Below are positions 44,028 to 52,969 of a stretch of 64,000 nucleotides of DNA, piece by piece; positions within the stretch are counted from its first letter, which is position 1, and each line of letters starts with the position of its first letter. The stretch covers positions 4,030,001 to 4,094,000 of the forward strand of contig NZ_CP042437.1 of NCBI RefSeq assembly GCF_007971525.1, in the 5' to 3' direction. A model generated the notes under the pieces. The model worked only from the letters and a program-made list of their open reading frames with translations. It was not told where the DNA came from and did no database searches. Made by a program: the position numbers and the translations under genes. This DNA is from Mucilaginibacter ginsenosidivorax. Lineage in GTDB: Bacteria; Bacteroidota; Bacteroidia; Sphingobacteriales; Sphingobacteriaceae.

Positions 44028-44897
44028 CTAAGCCAACCCCTCAACCATTCTTAAAATATTTTTCAGTATAGGACTGTGGTCATCCGTTCGCCAGTGTACA
44101 AACAGGTTGCTTTCAAAGGGAAGTTCAATAAAACGGATGCCCTGGTAGCCCTGATTGGCGTAGGAATAAGGCATTATGCTGATGCCAAATTGCCTGGTGA
44201 TGAGCGAAATGATGGTTGATCCAAAATCGGATGTATAAAAAGACTCGGGCGATATGCCGTAATGTTCAAACACCTGGCGGGTAAGCTGGCTGTAGCTGCT
44301 GCTGCTGTTGGATCGCGGCATAATAAACTTTTGCGTTTGTAATGATTTGGCGGTGATATCTGCCAACTCTTTAAACGCATGCTCCTGGGGCAATACCAGG
44401 GCCAGGTGATCTGTTTGTACTTTCATCGTGCTGATATTATCCAGCCGGTTTATATCGCGGCTGAATTTGAGATCGATTTTGTATTTGGTTAAAAATTCCT
44501 GTTCGTCTTCATAAGCCAGCTGGATCATTTCAATCTTCAGTTCGGGATAACGGATGGATATATCAAGTATCAGCTGCGGCAGGGTAGAAAACGAAATAGA
44601 ATCCGGGTGCGCTATCCTGATAGACCCCGTTTCGCCGAGTTCGATTTTTTTGGCAAACTGGTGGATGAAATTAAACTCATCTACAATACCGGCCCATTTG
44701 GTTTTCAGGAATTCGCCGGCGGGGGTTAGTTTAACACTGCGCTTGGTACGCTCAAATAACTGCACATCCAACTCATCCTCCAACGATTTAATTTGCCTGC
44801 TTAATGCCGATTGGGTAATGTTTTGTTTGGCCGATGTATTCCAAAAATGAAGCTCATCCGCAAGTGCCAAAAAGTTTTTTATCTGCTGTAAATCCAT
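44028..44897 (-). CDS. LysR-type transcriptional regulator
   Basis: 289 residues from ATG 44897, which begins the standard MDLQQIKNFLALADELHF. An ATG at 44951 adds 18 residues inside the divergent promoter and is rejected. The N-terminal HTH (ITQSALSRQIKSLEDELDVQLFERTKR) is followed by a periplasmic-binding-like effector domain. It is divergent from the MATE gene, which it probably controls. The shared 91-bp region has a palindrome. Effector unknown. Confidence 0.92.
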   Translation of the reverse strand: MDLQQIKNFLALADELHFWNTSAKQNITQSALSRQIKSLEDELDVQLFERTKRSVKLTPAGEFLKTKWAGIVDEFNFIHQFAKKIELGETGSIRIAHPDSISFSTLPQLILDISIRYPELKIEMIQLAYEDEQEFLTKYKIDLKFSRDINRLDNISTMKVQTDHLALVLPQEHAFKELADITAKSLQTQKFIMPRSNSSSSYSQLTRQVFEHYGISPESFYTSDFGSTIISLITRQFGISIMPYSYANQGYQGIRFIELPFESNLFVHWRTDDHSPILKNILRMVEGLA

Positions 44898-44988
44898 AAT
44901 TATTAATGCATTAAAATCATTAATTAATCTAAAATAAGCATTTTTTAGCATTTATACATCAGTTACTTTTACAGCAAATAAAAACCGT
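44898..44988. promoter_or_regulatory. divergent LysR/MATE control region
   Basis: 91 bp, strongly AT-rich. TTAATGCATTAA (44903-44914) is a perfect 12-bp palindrome, followed by ATTAATTAAT-like bases. This would suit LysR binding (T-N11-A class) but the exact site is not proven. Confidence 0.4.
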
Positions 44989-46398
44989 TTGACTTTTTTT
45001 AAAAAATATAAAACCCATTACAGCGCTACTATGCGTTTGGCATACCCGGTAATGATATCGCAGGTGGGGCATCCGTTAGTGGGCTTTTCGGCATCCATTA
45101 TATTGGGTCACTTTGCCGGTACGGTACCGCTTGCAGCGCTGGCTATTGCCAATGGGTTTTTTAACTTGATGCTAATTATTGCAATAGGCATATCATACGG
45201 TATAACCCCGCTGGTAGCACGCGAAAACGGGGCAGGTAACTACCGGGAATGTGGCCGGCTATTGTGGCATAGCGTTGTAGTTAATATCCTGACGGGGCTA
45301 ATGCTGTTAATTATCACCTGGTTTGGCGGGCAATACTTAATAGCGCATATTGGTTTAGATGCTGCTGTGGTGGCCCAGGCCAAACCTTTGTTGGTGTTAT
45401 TGGGATTATCCATTATCCCTTTGATGCTGTTTTTATCGTTTAAGCAGTTTGCCGAAGGTTTGGGTTTTACCAGGCTGGCTATGCAGGTAAGTATCTGGGG
45501 TAATGTAATCAATATTGTAGTGGGTATTATATTGGTAAAAGGCTTGTTTGGCATGCCGGCCATGGGTGCCAAAAGCATAGGTTACAGCGCTATTATCGAC
45601 AGGGGGCTGATGGCCGTAGTTATGGCTACATTTGTACTTAAAAAACACAGGTTTAATAAATTCCTGCAAGGCTGTCGTCCTTTTCAGTTTAATGTGGGGC
45701 GGTTCAAAAAAATCCTGGCCACCAGTGTTCCCATTGTGTTGCAAAACATTTTCGAGATAAGCGCATTTAGCGCAGCGGTTTTTATAGTAGGGATAATAGG
45801 AGCCAGGCAGCTGGCAGCGTACCAGATAGCAATGAATTATCTGTCGTTTATTTATTACGCGGTTAACGGTATAGGTACAGCCGCGGCCATTCAAACCGGC
45901 TACTTTTTGGGGCAGGCAAAGTTTTATTTACTGCGGGTATCGGCATTGGCAAGCTATCACCTAACCATTATATTTCACCTGGTTACCGGGGGGCTGTTGT
46001 TGGTTTTAAAGAGCGTTTTGCCTAAAGTTATCTCGGTTGATTTGCAGGTGGTGAGTATGGTGGGCAACCTCTTTATTATAGCCGCCGGCTTAGAGGTTTT
46101 TGACGGCCTGCAGGTAGTGAGCCTGGGTATATTACGAGGCCTGGGCGATTTAAAATACCCGGTATTAATTAACCTGGCCGCTTACTGGGGCGTTGCCCTG
46201 CCGGTGGCTTTTGCACTGGGCCTGCATACTCCTATGGGTTTAACAGGGGTGTGGCTGGGGCTTTATAGTGGCCTGTTGGTAGCATCGGCACTGCTTTACC
46301 TTCGTTTCAGACACCTGGTCAATGCGAAATATTTTGCTGATAACGTGCCGGCGGCGCAGGAGCATTTATTTAACAATGTAGTACAACTTGAATCATAA
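44989..46398 (+). CDS. MATE family efflux transporter
   Basis: 469 residues with 12 helices. The opening MTFFKKYKTHYSATMRLAYP is family-like, and translation seems to start at a TTG (44989); the first ATG at 45031 would cut off the first 14 residues that match the family. MATE proteins export cationic drugs or metabolites with Na+ or H+. Regulated by the divergent LysR gene (inferred). Followed 10 bp later by the GNAT gene. Confidence 0.9.
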   Translation: MTFFKKYKTHYSATMRLAYPVMISQVGHPLVGFSASIILGHFAGTVPLAALAIANGFFNLMLIIAIGISYGITPLVARENGAGNYRECGRLLWHSVVVNILTGLMLLIITWFGGQYLIAHIGLDAAVVAQAKPLLVLLGLSIIPLMLFLSFKQFAEGLGFTRLAMQVSIWGNVINIVVGIILVKGLFGMPAMGAKSIGYSAIIDRGLMAVVMATFVLKKHRFNKFLQGCRPFQFNVGRFKKILATSVPIVLQNIFEISAFSAAVFIVGIIGARQLAAYQIAMNYLSFIYYAVNGIGTAAAIQTGYFLGQAKFYLLRVSALASYHLTIIFHLVTGGLLLVLKSVLPKVISVDLQVVSMVGNLFIIAAGLEVFDGLQVVSLGILRGLGDLKYPVLINLAAYWGVALPVAFALGLHTPMGLTGVWLGLYSGLLVASALLYLRFRHLVNAKYFADNVPAAQEHLFNNVVQLES

Positions 46399-46408
46399 CA
46401 ATACAACC

Positions 46409-46954
46409 ATGACCGATACAATGACCATGAACAGCGCCGGCATCCGGTTTATTAAAGTGGATATGCAAAACATCCAGACTTTAAAAGCAATTGGCATCGA
46501 AACCTTTAACGAAGCCTTCGCGCATTTGAACACGCCCGAAAATATGGAGGATTACCTGGCAACTGCTTTTGCCAATGAGAAGCTTGCCGGGGAGGTTAAC
46601 AACCCCAATTCGGAGTTTTACATGGCGCAGATTGATGGTAATATAGTTGGTTACGTAAAAATTAACCACGGGCCGGCACAAACAGACGTGAAGGATGACG
46701 ATGCTTTAGAAGTAGAAAGGATTTACGTGCTTAAGGCTTTTCACGGCAAAAAAGTTGGCCAGTTACTTTTTGATAAGGCCCTTGATATTGCCGCGCAGAT
46801 GAAGAAAACCTATATATGGCTTGGTGTTTGGGAGCATAACGCCAAGGCACTGGCTTTTTATAAAAAGAATGGTTTTGAAGTGTTTGGTTCGCATCCTTTT
46901 TGGCTGGGCGATGATTTGCAAACTGATTTGATGATGAAACGTTATTTGGATTGA
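46409..46954 (+). CDS. GNAT family N-acetyltransferase
   Basis: 181 residues from ATG 46409. A TTG at 46388 would overlap the MATE stop. The GNAT core is clear: ERIYVLKAFHGKKVGQLLFDKAL holds the acetyl-CoA-binding R/Q-x-x-G-x-G/A variant (HGKKVG). YIWLGVWEHNAKALAFYKKNGFEVFG is the C-terminal half. Acetyl acceptor not known. It is likely co-transcribed with the MATE gene. It could modify the exported substrate, but this is speculation. Confidence 0.9.
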   Translation: MTDTMTMNSAGIRFIKVDMQNIQTLKAIGIETFNEAFAHLNTPENMEDYLATAFANEKLAGEVNNPNSEFYMAQIDGNIVGYVKINHGPAQTDVKDDDALEVERIYVLKAFHGKKVGQLLFDKALDIAAQMKKTYIWLGVWEHNAKALAFYKKNGFEVFGSHPFWLGDDLQTDLMMKRYLD

Positions 46955-47265
46955 TATGCAGGCTGCGGAATGGATGCGGTTGAGTTGATTGTGAGCCGGA
47001 AGCCACAAGTCTAGATCAAAATAATTGCCATTTCGACGAACAAGGGAGGGCATTGAGCGACGGCGTAAGGAGAAATCTTGTCCGCCCTGCAGTCCGATAA
47101 GCATGTTGGACTGCAGGGCGTATAAGATTTTTCGCTATCGCTCAAGAGATAGTTTCTCTTTCGCCCTCCCGCTTGCGGCCACCCTGCTCTATCGAAATGA
47201 CACCCCTTTTATAAGATAAGCCATTAAGCCCGATACCCGCACAAGAAATTGCGCCTGCGTTGCGG
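46955..47265. other. spacer with palindromic element between GNAT and ansA
   Basis: 311 bp with no gene. Most is occupied by the palindromic element at 47029-47199. Convergent genes flank it. Confidence 0.6.
47029..47199. repeat. 171-bp palindromic element with nested arms
   Basis: The outer arms are CATTTCGA (47029-47036) and TCGAAATG (47192-47199). The inner arms CGCCCTGCAGTCC (47083-47095) and GGACTGCAGGGCG (47108-47120) are exact reverse complements. Between are further facing motifs (GAGCGA... and TCGCTC). Confidence 0.82.
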
Positions 47266-48288
47266 CTACGATACGGTTATCTCGCCCCTTAAATCCGTTT
47301 CCATATAATGTTTTACCAGGGCCGGGTCATCAAACTTGCCCAATAGGTACATCATTTTGGTTACTGCCGATTCAAAGGTCATATCGTAACCGTTGGCTAC
47401 ACCCATATCTTTAAGTTGCTTGCTGGTTTCGTAACGGCCAAGTTCAACTGTGCCTACTTTACATTGTGAAATATCTACAATCACTTTACCATCTTTAATG
47501 GCTTTCTCCAGCAGGCTGATAAACCATGCGTCGGTTGTGGTATTGCCTGCCCCAAAAGTTTCCATTACCACGCCGCGTACATCAGCATTTAAAATGGCCT
47601 CAACCACTTTTGTGCCTATGCCCGGGTAAAGTTTTAACACGCCTACATCGCTTATGAGGTTATTGTGGATGATGAGGTTTTCGCCATCCTGCGGGTGCCT
47701 GATATCGTTTACGCTGAATTTAAGGTGTACGCCACTCTCGGCCAGGATAGGATAGTTTGGCGAGCGGAAGGCCTCGAACTTTGATGAATTATATTTAAAG
47801 GCACGATTCCCCCGGAATAGTTTGTAATCAAAATAGATACATACCTCGGGTACTCGGGCGCGGTCGTTCTTTTTGGCTTTGGCAATTTCTATAGCCGTCA
47901 TCAGGTTTTCCTTGGCATCAGTACGTATGGCGCTGATAGGCAATTGCGAGCCGGTAAAAATGACGGGTTTGCCTAAATTTTCGAGCATGAAACTCAATGC
48001 TGAGGCAGTATAAGCCATAGTATCTGAACCGTGAAGGATTACAAAACCATCGTTATCATGATAATTGGATTCGATAAGGCCGGCCAGGTCGCTCCAGATG
48101 GCTGGGTTCATGTTTGATGAATCGATGATCTCGTCAAAAGAGTGTACTTTGATCCGGCAGTTCAGTTTCTCCAGTTCGGGCACATTATCCATTATTTGCT
48201 CAAAGTTGATAGGCTTGAGCACCTTAGTCACAGGATCGCTCATCATCCCTATGGTACCGCCGGTGTAAATGATCAGTATCTGGCTCAT
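47266..48288 (-). CDS. ansA: type I (cytosolic) L-asparaginase
   Basis: 340 residues. The first catalytic motif is in YTGGTIGMM and the second in ILHGSDTMAYTASALSFML. No signal peptide, so it is the cytosolic type I form. It hydrolyses L-asparagine to aspartate and ammonia. The last gene of a minus-strand run; it lies 35 bp after tatD. Confidence 0.95.
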   Translation of the reverse strand: MSQILIIYTGGTIGMMSDPVTKVLKPINFEQIMDNVPELEKLNCRIKVHSFDEIIDSSNMNPAIWSDLAGLIESNYHDNDGFVILHGSDTMAYTASALSFMLENLGKPVIFTGSQLPISAIRTDAKENLMTAIEIAKAKKNDRARVPEVCIYFDYKLFRGNRAFKYNSSKFEAFRSPNYPILAESGVHLKFSVNDIRHPQDGENLIIHNNLISDVGVLKLYPGIGTKVVEAILNADVRGVVMETFGAGNTTTDAWFISLLEKAIKDGKVIVDISQCKVGTVELGRYETSKQLKDMGVANGYDMTFESAVTKMMYLLGKFDDPALVKHYMETDLRGEITVS

Positions 48289-48323
48289 TAATTAGGTTTT
48301 ATGCTGTATAAATCATTCAATTA

Positions 48324-49091
48324 CTATATACCAAATATCAGCCTGGAGTTTTCGGTTGTAACACGCGCAACCTCCTCCACACTGGTTTGGTGCAGGTCCG
48401 CCACTTTTTGGGCAATATAAATCAAGTACGAGCTTTCATTAGGTTTACCCCGGAACGGAACGGGCGTAAGGTACGGAGAATCTGTTTCTAAAACTATATG
48501 GTTTAAATCAATTTCGGCCACAACTTTGTCAAGCCCGGAATTTTTATAGGTAACAACTCCGCCTATACCCAGGTGAAATCCCAAATCAATCACCTGTTGG
48601 GCCTGCTCTACAGTGCCACCAAAACAATGGAATATCCCTCGTAGTTTGTCATCATTTTCCTGCTGTAATACTTCGTAAACCTCATCATAGGCATCGCGGC
48701 AATGAATTACGATGGGCAGATCAAGACTTTTAGCCCAGTTAATCTGCTGTTTGAAGGCTTTAACCTGTTCGGTTAAAAAAGCCTTGTCCCAATACAGGTC
48801 GATGCCAATTTCGCCTATGGCGTAAATTGGATGTTGCCCTTGCGCTGCTTTAATGGCTGCCAGTTCCTGCTCCCAATCTGCCTTTACCGAGCAGGGGTGC
48901 AGGCCCAGCATAGGGTAGCATAAACCGGGATAAGCCTGTAACAGGTCATAAACCAGCGGCACCGATGCCGCATCTACATTGGGCAAAAACAGGCGGCTGA
49001 TATCATTGTCGATACAACGCTGCACAAGGGCAGCGCGTTTAACGGGAATAGTTTCGTAGTATAAATGGGTATGGGTGTCTGTTAATACCAT
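48324..49091 (-). CDS. TatD family metal-dependent hydrolase
   Basis: 255 residues. TIM-barrel metal sites in LTDTHTHLYY, AIGEIGIDLYWD, LPIVIHCRDAYDE, GIFHCFGGTVEQA and VLETDSPYLTPVPFRGKPNESSYL in two parts. TatD proteins are 3'-5' exonucleases/DNases or related phosphoesterases. A TACTTTTG promoter box ends 5 bp upstream of the ATG, so the mRNA may be leaderless. Confidence 0.93.
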   Translation of the reverse strand: MVLTDTHTHLYYETIPVKRAALVQRCIDNDISRLFLPNVDAASVPLVYDLLQAYPGLCYPMLGLHPCSVKADWEQELAAIKAAQGQHPIYAIGEIGIDLYWDKAFLTEQVKAFKQQINWAKSLDLPIVIHCRDAYDEVYEVLQQENDDKLRGIFHCFGGTVEQAQQVIDLGFHLGIGGVVTYKNSGLDKVVAEIDLNHIVLETDSPYLTPVPFRGKPNESSYLIYIAQKVADLHQTSVEEVARVTTENSRLIFGI

Positions 49092-49095
49092 GTTG

Positions 49096-49103
49096 CAAAA
49101 GTA
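49096..49103 (-). promoter_or_regulatory. candidate -7 box directly before tatD
   Basis: On the minus strand TACTTTTG, an exact TAnnTTTG match. Its distance of 4 bp from the ATG would give a leaderless transcript. It overlaps the T-tract of the upstream gene's terminator. Confidence 0.45.
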
Positions 49104-49135
49104 AAAAGCCTCCCCGGTTTATCGGGAAGGCTTTT
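49104..49135 (-). terminator. terminator after the first FKBP gene
   Basis: AAAAGCCTTCCCG pairs with CGGGGAGGCTTTT in the minus-strand transcript, with one A-C mismatch, followed by T residues. It lies 5 bp after the FKBP stop. Confidence 0.8.
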
Positions 49136-49139
49136 AAGC

Positions 49140-50120
49140 TTAATTTTTCTTTTTAGCTACAGTTGTTTTTTTCCTGACCGTGTGCTTAACGCCTGGCCTG
49201 GCGGCAACGGGTACATGTTTGCCTGGTTTTACCTTTACAATTTCAACGTCAAACACGAGGGTTGCGTAGGGCGGAATTGCGCCATTACCCATACCTTGCT
49301 CGCCATAGCCCAATTTTGACGGGATAATAAATTTGGCTTTTGAACCCTCATGCAATAGGGCAAGGCCTTCTTCCCAGCCTGGTATTACGGCGTGTGCGCC
49401 TAAAACCACCGGTATAGGCTCATAAGGACGGCCTGGTTGCTCAACACCTGCTGCTTTGGCGTTTGCCTGTACGCTGGTGTCAAATAGCTGTCCGTTTAGT
49501 AAATAGCCAGTATAATTAACCATTACTGTATCGCCATCCAATGGCTTGCGCAGGGCAGACGCCTTGGTTATAATATACTTTAAGCCTGACGCTGTTGTAA
49601 CCGGGCTTAATTTATTTGCTGTAACGTAGGTGTTGGTTTCAGTGGCTTCCTGTGATTTCATCTTTTCGATAGCCGCTGTACGTTCGGCCATAGCTTCCTG
49701 TAACGATTGTACTTTGATAATTTTCAGGATAAATACCAGCTTGCTGCCTTTAGGGAAAAACGGCGGACGCGCCTCTTCATGTCCTTTAAAAATCGAGTCG
49801 GTAGGTACTTTCACCATTGCGCTGTCATTCAGGGCCAGCAGCGGGAAGATATCCATCAAATCGGCTACATTTTGCGATGGACGGATTTGAGCCGGTTGAG
49901 GCTTGCCCGTTTTAAATGAGCTGTATAAAACCGAATCCTTATCTGTCATCTGGATATAATTAAAATAAACGATGTCATTCAGTTTAATTTTTTCGCCGGT
50001 GTTATGCGTAAATATCTGGTATTGGGCGCCGGCTGGCGTGGTTTGCATACCGGTTTGTGCATGGGCAGTTAGCGTAGCTATGCCAAACAGGGCCGTTAGT
50101 AGATAAAAAATGTTTTTCAT
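49140..50120 (-). CDS. exported FKBP-type peptidyl-prolyl isomerase (downstream copy)
   Basis: 326 residues with a signal peptide (ending TLTAHAQTG). Two FKBP-like halves are seen. The N-terminal half (about 45-155, KLNDIVYFNYIQ... LVFILKIIKV) is degenerate, while the C-terminal half is complete, with VMVNYTGYLLNGQLFDTS, VIPGWEEGLALL, KLGYGEQ and AIPPYATLVFDVEIV. The catalytic half catalyses cis-trans proline isomerisation in the periplasm. A basic tail (VRKKTTVAKKK) ends it. Similar layout to the next gene upstream, suggesting duplication. Confidence 0.93.
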   Translation of the reverse strand: MKNIFYLLTALFGIATLTAHAQTGMQTTPAGAQYQIFTHNTGEKIKLNDIVYFNYIQMTDKDSVLYSSFKTGKPQPAQIRPSQNVADLMDIFPLLALNDSAMVKVPTDSIFKGHEEARPPFFPKGSKLVFILKIIKVQSLQEAMAERTAAIEKMKSQEATETNTYVTANKLSPVTTASGLKYIITKASALRKPLDGDTVMVNYTGYLLNGQLFDTSVQANAKAAGVEQPGRPYEPIPVVLGAHAVIPGWEEGLALLHEGSKAKFIIPSKLGYGEQGMGNGAIPPYATLVFDVEIVKVKPGKHVPVAARPGVKHTVRKKTTVAKKKN

Positions 50121-50121
50121 A

Positions 50122-50160
50122 AAAATAAAAAAAGCCTTCCTGACGCTTGTCGGGAAGGCT
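50122..50160 (-). terminator. terminator after the second FKBP gene
   Basis: AGCCTTCC pairs with GGAAGGCT in the minus-strand transcript, followed by a run of seven T. It lies 16 bp beyond the stop. Confidence 0.82.
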
Positions 50161-50176
50161 GTAAAAGCGTTATAAA

Positions 50177-51169
50177 TTATCTTTGAGTAGGTTGCGACTG
50201 GCTTGGCGCCTGTTGCATTTGCATTTGCGGCATAACCGGTTTTGGTGCATTTGGATTAGGTTTCACAATTTCAACCATTTCCATTTCGAAAATGATTGGT
50301 GTGAATGGGCCGATAGGGCCAACACCCTGATCTCGGTAAGCAATAGCCGAAGGGATAACCAAGGTAATTTTTGAACCTTTATTCATCAATTGCAAACCTT
50401 CGTCCCAACCTGGTATAACTTTACCCTGGCCAACCGGGATACGGAGAGGTGCAAACGGGCGACCTGGTTCAATGGGTTGTTTTTCTTTTATAGCTACTTC
50501 TTTAACGCTGGTTTCAAATATTTTACCATTTGGAAGCCTGCCTGTGTAATTAACAACAGCGGTATCGCCAACTGCGGGGGTTGGGCCTGTACCAGGTGTA
50601 GTAATAACGTAGTTTAAGCCCGATGCGGTAGTTGTAACTTTAAGGTTATGATCGGCAATATATTTTTTGATTTTGCCCGGCTCCTGAGCTTTCATCGCTT
50701 CGGTAAGAGTTTTTAAGTAATCCTGTACCCTGCCACGGAAAACCTGCTCAGTAAGTGAGCCTTTTGCCAATACTTTATTGACATTAACCTGGAATATTAA
50801 AAATTTGCCTTTCAGGTTTGGCGGACGCTGCTGGCCACCTTTAAATATCGAATCGGTTGGTACTTTAAAAGTAGCGCTGTCGCCTTCGCCCAGCAACTCA
50901 AGGCCGGCATAAATATCACCTTTAGCCTGTGGTTTAGGCATTGGCATAATGATGATAGGGTGCCCCATGTCGTAAGTATTGCTCAAAACCGAATCTCCAT
51001 CGGTTTTTACAATCATATTTACGCTCACAAAGTCGCCGTCTTTGATATGTGTACCGCCTTTAGATGTGTGGATGTTATAAAGCAACCCAGCATCTCCTTT
51101 TTTAAAGCCTCCGTTGCAACTTGAAAATCCAATTGCAGCAATGGCCAGGAACATTAATTTTTGTTTCAT
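50177..51169 (-). CDS. FKBP-type peptidyl-prolyl isomerase lipoprotein (upstream copy)
   Basis: 330 residues. Lipobox in AIAAIGFSSCNGG, so membrane-anchored. Two FKBP-like halves as in its neighbour: a degenerate one at about 35-135 and a complete C-terminal one (AVVNYTGRLPNGKIFETS, VIPGWDEGLQLM, IAYRDQGVGP, PIIFEMEMVEIV). The C-terminal tail is Gln/Met/Pro-rich. GldI-like lipoproteins of this type assist folding of exported proteins in gliding Bacteroidota. It starts 1 bp after the nrnA stop, an obvious operon. Confidence 0.92.
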   Translation of the reverse strand: MKQKLMFLAIAAIGFSSCNGGFKKGDAGLLYNIHTSKGGTHIKDGDFVSVNMIVKTDGDSVLSNTYDMGHPIIIMPMPKPQAKGDIYAGLELLGEGDSATFKVPTDSIFKGGQQRPPNLKGKFLIFQVNVNKVLAKGSLTEQVFRGRVQDYLKTLTEAMKAQEPGKIKKYIADHNLKVTTTASGLNYVITTPGTGPTPAVGDTAVVNYTGRLPNGKIFETSVKEVAIKEKQPIEPGRPFAPLRIPVGQGKVIPGWDEGLQLMNKGSKITLVIPSAIAYRDQGVGPIGPFTPIIFEMEMVEIVKPNPNAPKPVMPQMQMQQAPSQSQPTQR

Positions 51170-51170
51170 T

Positions 51171-52184
51171 TTATTGATTTAATAGTTTTTTATATTCGGG
51201 TAAAATGGTTTTGAATTGTTGTACAACCTGTTCAAGGGTATTACTTGAATGGCCGCCGGCCGCATTGCGGTGACCGCCGCCATCAAAATATTTTTTGCAA
51301 ATTTCGTTTGCCGGAAATTCACCTTTTGACCGTAACGAAAGTTTTACCCTGTCGCTGCGTTCAACTATAAAAGCAGCCAGTTTTATATCGGCCATTGATA
51401 GCGCATAGTTTACAATGCCTTCGGTATCGCCGGTATCAACATCGTATTTATGTAAATCGGTATTATTAACGGCAATAATGGCGGTATGGTATTCGGGCAG
51501 CACCTCAAGGCAATTTGCAAGGCAATGTCCTAAAAATCTTAACCGGTTTTCGGTTGCACTATTGTATACCAGTTCGTGAATACGCCAGTTAACCGCGCCC
51601 AGGTCAATCAAATCGGCAACAATGCGGTGTACGGTTGATGTGGTATTGGGCAGGCGGAAGGACGCCGAATCGGTCATGATGCCGGTGTATAAGCAGGTTG
51701 CCACATCGGCATTAATCAATTCGCGATGGTGCAACTCGTTAACAATAAAATCATAAATAAGCTGGGCCGTTGCACAGGCATTAATATTCCAGTGGCGGTA
51801 GTCATCAAAGTCCTGCGGCTCCAGGTGATGATCTATCATGATTTTATAAGCCTTGCTTTCGCCTACTAAAACACCCATTTCATTGATGCGGCTTAATGCA
51901 TTAAAATCAAGGCAAAATATAAGCTCTGCATCGGCAATTAACGCTGCCGATTTTTCGGCCTGCTCGGTATATATGACAACATCGCCATTACGGGGCAGCC
52001 AGCTTAAAAAAGCAGGATAATCTGTAGGGGCAATAACCGTGGCATGATGGCCTTGCTGTATCAAATAATTATACAAACCTAATGACGAGCCCATAGCATC
52101 ACCATCAGGTTTATGATGGGTAGTGATCACTATTTTTCTGGGGCTTGCTAAAAGTTCTGTAAGCGCGGCTAAATCTAACATCAA
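51171..52184 (-). CDS. nrnA: DHH-family phosphoesterase, NrnA type
   Basis: 337 residues. DHH domain: HHKPDGDAMGSSLGLY, FCLDFNALSRI and MIDHHLEPQDF (the DHH motif). DHHA1 domain: GGGHRNAAGGHSS. NrnA degrades nanoRNAs and 3'-phosphoadenosine 5'-phosphate. First gene of a minus-strand operon with two FKBP genes. Starts MLDLAALTELLASPRKIVITTHHKPDGDA after one Met. Bacteroidota often keep this gene next to FKBP lipoprotein genes. Confidence 0.92.
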   Translation of the reverse strand: MMLDLAALTELLASPRKIVITTHHKPDGDAMGSSLGLYNYLIQQGHHATVIAPTDYPAFLSWLPRNGDVVIYTEQAEKSAALIADAELIFCLDFNALSRINEMGVLVGESKAYKIMIDHHLEPQDFDDYRHWNINACATAQLIYDFIVNELHHRELINADVATCLYTGIMTDSASFRLPNTTSTVHRIVADLIDLGAVNWRIHELVYNSATENRLRFLGHCLANCLEVLPEYHTAIIAVNNTDLHKYDVDTGDTEGIVNYALSMADIKLAAFIVERSDRVKLSLRSKGEFPANEICKKYFDGGGHRNAAGGHSSNTLEQVVQQFKTILPEYKKLLNQ

Positions 52185-52275
52185 TTTTAAAAAAGAGTTG
52201 CAAAGCTAAATAAATAAATTAAATACAAACCATCTATTTTAACACAAAAAGCTTTATCTTACAGATGTAAAAAGC

Positions 52276-52283
52276 TACTTTTG
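52276..52283 (+). promoter_or_regulatory. candidate -7 box for ndk
   Basis: TACTTTTG, an exact TAnnTTTG match, about 100 bp upstream of the ndk ATG (52383). The -33 position is a weak T-rich match. Confidence 0.45.
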
Positions 52284-52382
52284 CGGCAAAATTTAAATAT
52301 AAAGCAACCATTGACGGTCGGGGCAAGCAACCGGCAGTCCACTTTATCACATTTCAATTACAACCAAAAAATAATTAATATA

Positions 52383-52802
52383 ATGACCACAAACAGAACT
52401 TTTACCATGATTAAGCCAGATGCCGTTGCAAACGGACATATTGGTGCTATAATAGATAAGATAACCAAAAGCGGTTTTAAAATAATAGCCCTTAAATACA
52501 CAGCTTTAAGCGCCGAAAAGGCCGGCCAGTTTTATGAAGTGCATAAAGAGCGCCCCTTTTATAATGCCCTGGTAACATTTATGTCGTCGGGACCAATAGT
52601 TGCGGCCATTTTGGAAAAAGACAACGCTATTGAAGATTTTCGTAAACTAATTGGTGCTACTGATCCTGCTAAGGCCGAGGAAGGTACTATCCGTAACCTG
52701 TTTGCTAAATCAATTGATGCCAATGCTGTTCATGGATCCGATTCGGACGAGAATGCAGCAATTGAAGGCAGCTTCTTTTTCTCGGCGTTCGAGAAATTTT
52801 AA
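52383..52802 (+). CDS. ndk: nucleoside diphosphate kinase
   Basis: 139 residues from ATG 52383. An upstream in-frame start (52281) adds 34 non-homologous residues. FTMIKPDAVANGHIGAII opens it, and the catalytic His is in DANAVHGSDSDENAAIE. NDK balances NTP pools using ATP as phosphate donor. Monocistronic, with a long leader and a terminator. Confidence 0.97.
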   Translation: MTTNRTFTMIKPDAVANGHIGAIIDKITKSGFKIIALKYTALSAEKAGQFYEVHKERPFYNALVTFMSSGPIVAAILEKDNAIEDFRKLIGATDPAKAEEGTIRNLFAKSIDANAVHGSDSDENAAIEGSFFFSAFEKF

Positions 52803-52808
52803 TAATCA

Positions 52809-52851
52809 AATATTTAGGGATGTAATACAAACGTTACATCCCTGAATATTT
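52809..52851 (+). terminator. hairpin terminator after ndk
   Basis: AGGGATGTAA (52816-52825) pairs with TTACATCCCT (52834-52843), extended by AAATATT/AATATTT outside. It is 13 bp after the ndk stop. Confidence 0.78.
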
Positions 52852-52969
52852 ATGGTGCGGGTTTTGTGTTGTTAAATATAAATTTGTAAGTTTACAAAAC
52901 GGGGTTGAATTTTTTGTTAACCTAAACTGTGCTATAAACCGGGACAAAATCCCAATAATTCATTTGGAT

